64,000 nucleotides of DNA from Methanomicrobiales archaeon (GTDB lineage: Archaea > Halobacteriota > Methanomicrobia > Methanomicrobiales > Methanospirillaceae), in NCBI GenBank assembly GCA_025358115.1, contig JANYKQ010000009.1, forward strand, positions 1 to 64,000, in the 5' to 3' direction. The notes under the pieces are model-generated. The model was not told the origin of the DNA, searched no databases, and saw nothing but the letters and a program-made list of their open reading frames with translations. Of this stretch, positions 16,991 through 23,300 are shown piece after piece; positions within the stretch are counted from its first letter, which is position 1, and every line of letters begins with the position of its first letter. A program made the translations under genes and the position numbers.

Positions 16991-17755
16991 TCAGTCCGGC
17001 CCCCCGGGATTGCCCGGCGACGGGTTTGCATCCTGCACCCCGGCCAGATGCGTTTTTATATTTTCGGTCAGGGTCCTGAAATACTGCTGCGCCGGTGGGG
17101 GGAATGCATCAAACCAGTGGGGGATGTTGATGAGATAATCCATGTTCTTTGTCGGCAGGATCTCTTCAATCCGGAACGGGATGATCATGAGGTTTCTTGT
17201 CACCGCCCGCGTCAGTTCGCGGATAACGTGGGGGGAATTATCCGAACTTTTTGAAAAGATCAGCACAACAACCCGGCTCTCATCAATCGCGTCGATGATC
17301 GAACCGGGAAAATTGGAGCCGGGGAGAACATCCCGGGGAGCAATCCAGCAGAGGATCCCCCCGGTCTCAAGATAGGAGCAGAGATCGGTGGCTATCCTCT
17401 GGTCAGGTTTTGAATAGCTGATGAATACCTGGTGGCGGGGTTTTGCAGAACCAGGCCTCACTCCTGCCGGGGAGCCCGGTGATGTCGCAACCTCGTCATC
17501 GATCATATCGGTGCCGGTACTTCCTGCAGGGGCCCAGCCGGCAGTCTCCTCTGCCTTTCCTTTCCACTCTTTTGCCTGCTCCCGGTAGTACTGTTCCCGG
17601 AGCGGGACCTTCCGGGAAAGCCGGAGGAACAGGGCTGTACATTCCTCAGCCAGGCGCCGGGCGGTTACCCGATCCCCGGCTGTTTCTGCTGCGCTGAATG
17701 CTTTGGCATTCTGTTGGATCTTCTGGAGGATATCGGCAGGAGTGTCAATCTTCAT
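16991..17755 (-). CDS. TIR-domain protein with MIT-like N-terminus
   Basis: 254 residues. Residues about 5-72 are three predicted helices (ILQKIQQNAKAFSAAETAGD ... EECTALFLRLSRKVP ... YYREQAKEWKGKAEE) that resemble the N-terminal region of the neighbouring Vps4-like ATPase: a G/N-D turn, a hydrophobic Cys-containing helix, KVP, then AK.W..A. A Pro/Ser linker is followed by a TIR domain (about 105-235) starting HQVFISYSKPDQRIATDL. It has the BB-loop-like CWIAPRDVLPGSNF, the VVLIFSKSS strand and a Glu at about residue 180 (HVIRELT) in the place of the NADase catalytic Glu. TIR domains in prokaryotes commonly hydrolyse NAD+ in immunity; catalysis here is inferred. Fourth gene of the operon, 42 nt after the ATPase gene. 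Confidence 0.85.
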   Translation of the reverse strand: MKIDTPADILQKIQQNAKAFSAAETAGDRVTARRLAEECTALFLRLSRKVPLREQYYREQAKEWKGKAEETAGWAPAGSTGTDMIDDEVATSPGSPAGVRPGSAKPRHQVFISYSKPDQRIATDLCSYLETGGILCWIAPRDVLPGSNFPGSIIDAIDESRVVVLIFSKSSDNSPHVIRELTRAVTRNLMIIPFRIEEILPTKNMDYLINIPHWFDAFPPPAQQYFRTLTENIKTHLAGVQDANPSPGNPGGPD

Positions 17756-17797
17756 GGCAGTACAACGTCATCAGCGGGATTTCAAAAAAAAAGAATT

Positions 17798-18976
17798 TTA
17801 TGAGGCCCCGAACTGCTTGTTCCATTCTTCGTGCTGTGAGAGATCCTTAGGAGTCAAAGGTGATTTTATCCGCGTAATGGCAAGAGTGAAATCCTCCATG
17901 GTAAGTGGACCGGCTTTTAAGGTCTTTTTCTGTAACTCATCAAATGAGAGTTCAGCCATATTCTCAATATTGTCATAGATATCTTTGTTTATTCTGCGGG
18001 TCATGCTCTTCATGGCATCCCGGCAGACGTTCTGGAGATCCCGACCGGAATAATGCTGATTTACAGACCGCTCGCCTATATTTTCGAGGTCCAATTGTGA
18101 TATGTCAAGCCCTTTGGTCTGGATTTTGATGATCTCCTGGCAGGCTTTCTTGTCGGGAAGGGGAATATGGATGCGTTTAGGGAACCGGGACAACACGGCG
18201 TCGTCCAGTTTCCAAGGGGTATTGGTTGCAGAGAGGGTGAGAATGAGTTTGTCGCTTTTTTTATCCTGGAACCCATCCAGTTCAGTCAGGAGTGATGCCA
18301 GCACTTTGCGGGATGCTTCACTCTGATCGTCATCTCTGGACATAGTAATGGAATCCAGTTCATCGATGAATACAATCGAAGGGGCATGCTTGCGGGCAGA
18401 TTCATACAAGGACGTAATGAGCTTTGAGGAGTCTCCCACATATTTTGAAATAATACTGCTTATTTTTACATTATAGAACGTTGCTTTGAGACTACCTGCC
18501 GCAGCAGCAGCGAGCAGGGTTTTTCCGGTACCGGGCGGACCAAAGAGTAAGATACCCTTATCGGGTTTGATGGACTCGGGTTTGCTCAGCCCTGCAATCA
18601 CCACAGTCTCCATGATGAGACTCTTGACTTCCGCCAAGCCCCCGATATCCTTCCATGTCACGGTGGAGGTCTGGATCTGGGTGTCTCCAAAACTGCTGAA
18701 GTCATCCTCGGACTCACTCCCCCTCTCTCCCCGTTCAACCACCGTTTTCCGGGGAGCGGTTCCGGCAGTCTGATCGGCTTCATCCCACCGTTTCGCCTTG
18801 TCAATATGCGCCTTCATCTGGTCCGGAACTTTCTGAGCCAGCTGCCGTTCCACATTGGCACAAATCTTTGCATACTTCTTGACATTCTCAAGATCATTCT
18901 TCGCTAATGCAGCTTTGTACTTCCCCTCGGCTTCCTTCAGCTGCGAATACAGAACTCCGGATAAATCGATGTTCAT
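17798..18976 (-). CDS. Vps4/CdvC-like AAA ATPase with MIT-like domain
   Basis: 392 residues. Residues about 5-65 form an MIT-like three-helix segment (YSQLKEAEGKYKAALAKNDL ... KICANVERQLAQKVP ... AKRWDEA). An acidic linker leads to a single AAA domain (about 105-350): TWKDIGGLAEVK, Walker A GPPGTGKT (about 145), pore-loop-type ISKYVGDSS, Walker B SIVFIDELDS (about 205), sensor TLSATNTPWKLDDAVLSRFP and the lid motif HYSGRDLQNVCRDA. This is the meiotic-clade (Vps4, katanin, CdvC) arrangement. Such ATPases disassemble ESCRT-III filaments. ATG 18976 is chosen because GAGGAGGAG lies just upstream; an in-frame start at 19027 lacks support. Third gene of the operon, after the two Snf7-like genes. 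Confidence 0.88.
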   Translation of the reverse strand: MNIDLSGVLYSQLKEAEGKYKAALAKNDLENVKKYAKICANVERQLAQKVPDQMKAHIDKAKRWDEADQTAGTAPRKTVVERGERGSESEDDFSSFGDTQIQTSTVTWKDIGGLAEVKSLIMETVVIAGLSKPESIKPDKGILLFGPPGTGKTLLAAAAAGSLKATFYNVKISSIISKYVGDSSKLITSLYESARKHAPSIVFIDELDSITMSRDDDQSEASRKVLASLLTELDGFQDKKSDKLILTLSATNTPWKLDDAVLSRFPKRIHIPLPDKKACQEIIKIQTKGLDISQLDLENIGERSVNQHYSGRDLQNVCRDAMKSMTRRINKDIYDNIENMAELSFDELQKKTLKAGPLTMEDFTLAITRIKSPLTPKDLSQHEEWNKQFGAS

Positions 18977-19088
18977 TGACTCCTCCTCACCATGCTCCGC
19001 TTGCCTACTATCTAAAATATACGGCAATTGATTATTACAATATCGCTTTTTAGTTCCCGATCTCCGTACGGGTTAAAAAAATGAAAAA

Positions 19089-19667
19089 TTATTCGAGTTC
19101 TTTTTTCTGGGATTTGACCGTATCAGGAGATGCGTGGGCCGCACCCTCTTTGCCTGCCCGTATGGTATCGAGAATATCCCCGAGATCGTCTTCTGCTTCC
19201 ACCCCGACTTCCATGGTGCCGGAGGTCATATCGATGATCGCATTGATCTGTGCATCATCATCCATGGTATCGAGCTTCTTCCCGATGAGGTAACTCTCCA
19301 TCTTTTCGGGATTGATCTTTTTGAGCTTCCTGACTACATCTGCCGGGAGATCTTTTTCACGTTCCTTTAAGATGAGAATATTTGAAACGGCCTGCAGATC
19401 TTTATCAATCTGGGCTAATGAAGAGAGTTTCATCTCCTTTTTCTGGAGATATGTCTTGATCTGCCGGGCATAGCTTACTTCTTCGGACTTCGAGGAGGAT
19501 TCTTTTGCCAGATCGTATGTGCGCTGGACTTCCTGATCTATCCGCCGGACCTCTGCATGGATCGTTTCGATCTTCTTGTTGAGCTGGATCTCGGTAACCT
19601 TGAGCTCGTCGACACTGAACGTATCGATGGGATTTCCTCCCCCGAAAAGAGAGGATAAAAATCCCAT
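19089..19667 (-). CDS. ESCRT-III/Snf7-like coiled-coil protein B
   Basis: 192 residues, almost all helical. After a short amphipathic N-terminus (MGFLSSLFGG) come two long helices (about 20-110) with mixed charge, then an acidic C-terminal part. The basic/mixed N-terminal half and acidic tail are hallmarks of ESCRT-III subunits. Near the C-terminus AEDDLGDILDTIRAG resembles an MIT-interacting motif (D/E-x-x-L-x-x-[RI]-L/I-x-x-L/I-R), which would recruit the neighbouring MIT-like ATPase. Assignment to the Snf7 superfamily rests on length, charge layout and context, not on sequence identity; a PspA/IM30-like protein is the main alternative. It starts 3 nt after protein A's stop, with its Shine-Dalgarno sequence (GAGGGGAG) inside the A gene. 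Confidence 0.65.
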   Translation of the reverse strand: MGFLSSLFGGGNPIDTFSVDELKVTEIQLNKKIETIHAEVRRIDQEVQRTYDLAKESSSKSEEVSYARQIKTYLQKKEMKLSSLAQIDKDLQAVSNILILKEREKDLPADVVRKLKKINPEKMESYLIGKKLDTMDDDAQINAIIDMTSGTMEVGVEAEDDLGDILDTIRAGKEGAAHASPDTVKSQKKELE

Positions 19668-19670
19668 GGA

Positions 19671-20276
19671 TTAACTCCCCTCAGTGTCCTTGTTCTCCAG
19701 TTGTTTTTCCATGGATACCAGTTTCTGGGCTGACTCTACATCGATTGCGCCGGTCTCCACGCCGCTCCAGGCATCCAGGAGCTGTTTCTCGGTGTCATCC
19801 GTGGATTGTTCGAGGCTGAAATCGGTGAGTGACCCCTCAAAGACACTGTTGAGATTATTGAGCACGTCATCAAAGCTCTTGCCCTTGAGGTTGACACTTA
19901 TCAGGTTAGTTTCAAAATTCGAAGGATCGATATTGGTAATCTTTGACCAGATGGGGCTCTGTTTGAGCTCTTTCTCATATTGCTTGATCACGACGAGGTT
20001 TGAAATGAACATGTACTCCTTGTTCATGGTCATGAAACCCTTGAACTTCAGCTGGGCCTGCATGTCGAGTTGTTTGAGTTTCTGGGCAAGGATCTTCTTC
20101 TGGATAAGATCGGCGCCAACCCCCTGCTTGAAGGTGTCTTTTTTCTGTTTCTCAATTTTCATTATCTCTTTTCGGGCAAGCTCGACATGGTTCTGGAGCC
20201 GCATCTCCTCCTCTTTGAGCTCGCGGATATTCAACCGTTCAACAGAATTTCCTCGTAAGAAGTCAAGAATTCCCAT
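19671..20276 (-). CDS. ESCRT-III/Snf7-like coiled-coil protein A
   Basis: 201 residues. It has the same plan as protein B: MGILDFLRGN, two long helices rich in Lys/Glu (about 15-95; KEIMKIEKQKKDTFKQGV ... KKILAQKLKQLDMQAQLKFK), then an acidic, Asp/Asn/Ser-rich tail. The tail has DDTEKQLLDAWSGVETGAID, a weaker MIT-interacting-like helix. The two genes look like diverged paralogues. The family call (Snf7/CdvB-like) is an inference from architecture and operon. First gene of the operon. On the minus strand, GAGG about 8 nt before ATG and a TATA-like box at 20311-20323 mark its expression signals. Confidence 0.65.
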   Translation of the reverse strand: MGILDFLRGNSVERLNIRELKEEEMRLQNHVELARKEIMKIEKQKKDTFKQGVGADLIQKKILAQKLKQLDMQAQLKFKGFMTMNKEYMFISNLVVIKQYEKELKQSPIWSKITNIDPSNFETNLISVNLKGKSFDDVLNNLNSVFEGSLTDFSLEQSTDDTEKQLLDAWSGVETGAIDVESAQKLVSMEKQLENKDTEGS

Positions 20277-20310
20277 GTAAGTATCCTCATCTCGATATTA
20301 TTGACCTGAC

Positions 20311-20323
20311 TTTAAATATTTAT
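20311..20323 (-). promoter_or_regulatory. TATA-like box of the ESCRT-like operon
   Basis: Minus-strand ATAAATATTTAAA lies about 40 nt before the first ATG (20276). Transcription would start near 20290 and give a short leader carrying the GAGG Shine-Dalgarno sequence. Confidence 0.5.
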
Positions 20324-20375
20324 TCAAAGATGGATTTTTGGGGGGATTTAGGATTAAACTGATAATTCCACTCTG

Positions 20376-23300
20376 TTATCCCCGGTTCCTGAACCCAAGA
20401 CTCACCCTGTGCACAATATTCTCCGCCTTCTGGATAAGTTCTTCAGGAATTTCTGTCACTCCCATATCCATTCTCATCCTGATCTGTCCGGCTAATTCCT
20501 GCGCTTCTTCCTTCACGTCGCCTTTGGAATAATGAGCGAGATCGAGGAGATACTTAAAGGCTGTTGGAATATCGCCGGTCAGCATATTGATCAGGACGAG
20601 ATCCCCGCAATAGGATGCAGACCGCTGGAGATCATTGGCAGTTACGCTCAGGGTGAGGGATTCGGTATAGGTGACCCGCAGGAAGAGTGCCAGGTCTTTC
20701 TGGAGTTCAAGCACGGACTGGTACCGTTTACTATGATTTTTTTCCAGGCACTTCATGATTATCGATTCAACCGGTTGTGAGCCCGGTTCAACAGATGATG
20801 GCAGTGCCGGGTTTTTTGATGCAATCGCACCCATGACGGCAACCATCGAATCGCCGGTAAACGGCAGGTGCCCGGTCACGAGTTCATAGAAGATCACGCC
20901 AAGCTGCCAGATATCGGTGCGTTCATCCTTGTGCTCACTGCTGATCTGTTCCGGCGCTGCGTAATACGGGGTGAAGGATGCAGTGGTAGTCGATGTCGAC
21001 TCGGAGATCACGCGGGAGAGTCCCCAGTCTGATATCTTCGGCAGGCCGTTTTTTATGAGAATGTTCTGCGGTTTTAGGTCCCGGTGAATTATCCGGTTTG
21101 CATGGGTAAATTTCAGACCTTCACAGACATTGAAGAGAATCCATGCTGCTTCCTCGCTGTCGATCGGTTTTTTCCGGTCAGCAAGGGAACTGTCACAGAG
21201 TTCCATCTCGAAATAGGGCAGCGGCATGATATTGAAATCATAGAGTTTCACGATATTGGGATGGTTGAGTTTAGTCCAGTTCTGCATCTCGGCAATGAAT
21301 GATTTTCCGGTGGATGCGTCCATGGATATCGGGATCTTCACCGCCACAAACTTCCCGTCCTTCCGTTTTGCCTTAAAGACCCGGGCAAACCCGCCTTTGC
21401 CGATGAACTCCGACTCGGTATACCGATCGGAGAGATCCGGCGGGAGTTGTTTTAAGGTGAGGGGCCGGGGAGTGAACCGGGAGACGGGACTTTGTGGCGG
21501 AGTTGCTGCGACATCTTTCTGAGGGGTAAGGGTCATCCGGTCTACGACATCGATCCAGAACTCGTGGGTTATGTCATACGTTTTTTCCTGCCCGTAACGG
21601 CAGTGGACGGTGATCTCGAGCGGAATGTTGCCCTCCTTCTTTGGCAGGATGCCAATCTCGACAGTGGTGCTCTTCCCCGCTTCGATATCGGTGGGCTTGA
21701 TCCACCGTGTCTCGAACTCGCTGGAGAACGAGAAACTCACCCCGGATGCGTGGGCATCCCCGCTGTTGGTGATCTGCACACCTACCTTGTGCCACTTGTC
21801 CGCAACAAGACGGGTGTGATCGAGCACGAGCGTGAGAGCGGGTTGTGCGGAAGCCACAAACGCATCGAGATCCTTAATCGCATGCTCAATATCGGCAATC
21901 TTTTCTGATGCGAGCTTTTCCTGCAAGGCTTTGGGAACACGCCCGAACTTCCCGGCTTTTTCGAGAGATGAGGCTGCCCTCTCCCTGAACGCGATTATCG
22001 CTTTTCTCTGCTCCTGCCACTCACTGCAGGCATGGATGAACTCTTCGTACTTCCCGTTGTCAAACAGGGAGATAATTGCCGGTTCCGTAACTTCGGACTT
22101 CAGGACTTCAGCTTGAGCAAACACTTCCCGGATCCGTATGATCTCTGCAACCGTTTTCTCCGATCCAATGATTGCTTCACCATAGTTTTCTTCCACAATC
22201 TGTTTACGGATTGGATCTGTTGAGTGTGTGACAACCGCACCTTCGGTTTGCACTGTTGAGAGTACGGTGTTTGCCTGTGATAATTGCTGTTCTGCAAGGT
22301 TCCTGAGCATCTCTTTGGCGCCGGGGAAGTCACGTTCCCGGATGCTCCTGAGAATGGGTATGAGTCCCTCTTTTATCGCGGGAGAACTGGTCTCCTTCTG
22401 TACTTTTTCCACATCGTCGCGAAGGTTCTGTTCAATGATCTTCAGCCTTTCCTCCTGGACCCGCGTGATCTCCGCAATCACTCGTTCCGCATTGATAATT
22501 GCATCGCCATAGTGCTCCATTGCAACCTGTTCGCGGATGGGATCTGGAGAGAGATGGGCTGCATCTTCGGCTGGCATCGTGGAGTGTGCGGTATATGCCT
22601 GTGATACCTGCTGTTCTGCAAGGCTCCTGAGTTTTTCTTTGGCGCCAGGGAAATCACGCTCCCGGATACTCTTCTGAACGGGTATAAGTCCCTCTTTTAT
22701 CGCGGGAGAACCGGTTTCCTTCTGTACTTTTTCCACCTGTTTGCGGAGATCCTGTTCAATGATCTTCAGCCTTTCCTCCTGGACCCGCGTGATCTCCGCA
22801 ATCACGTTTTCCGTATTGATGATTGCATCGCCATAGTGCTCTGCTGCAATCTGTTCGCGGATGGGATCTGAAGAGAAATGGGCAACTGCACCCCCGGTCG
22901 GGAACGTTGAGAGTGCGGCATTCGCCCGGGAAAACTGCAGTTCAGCAAGATCTCTGAGTTTTTCTCTGGCAGTGGTGAGATCGTGCTCCCGGATGCTCTT
23001 GAGAACAGGGGTGATCTCCTCTTTTATTGCGGGAGAACGGGTCTCCCGCTGAACTTTTTCAGCTTGTTCGCGGAGGTTCTGTTCAAGGATCTTCCGGTTG
23101 TCCTCATCCTGGCGTATTATCCCGGTCAACTGCCGGTAGTCCTTCTCTGCCGTGTCAGCCAGGGAAGGGTTCTTCAGGTTTTGTTCTAGAGAGGAAACGA
23201 TGCTGGCAGTTTCCGGTTGTTCAACCAGGTCCGGATACAAGTTCTTCTTTGCTTCAAGATCCCGGGCAATTATTTCGAGACGGTTGATATCCAGTTCTGA

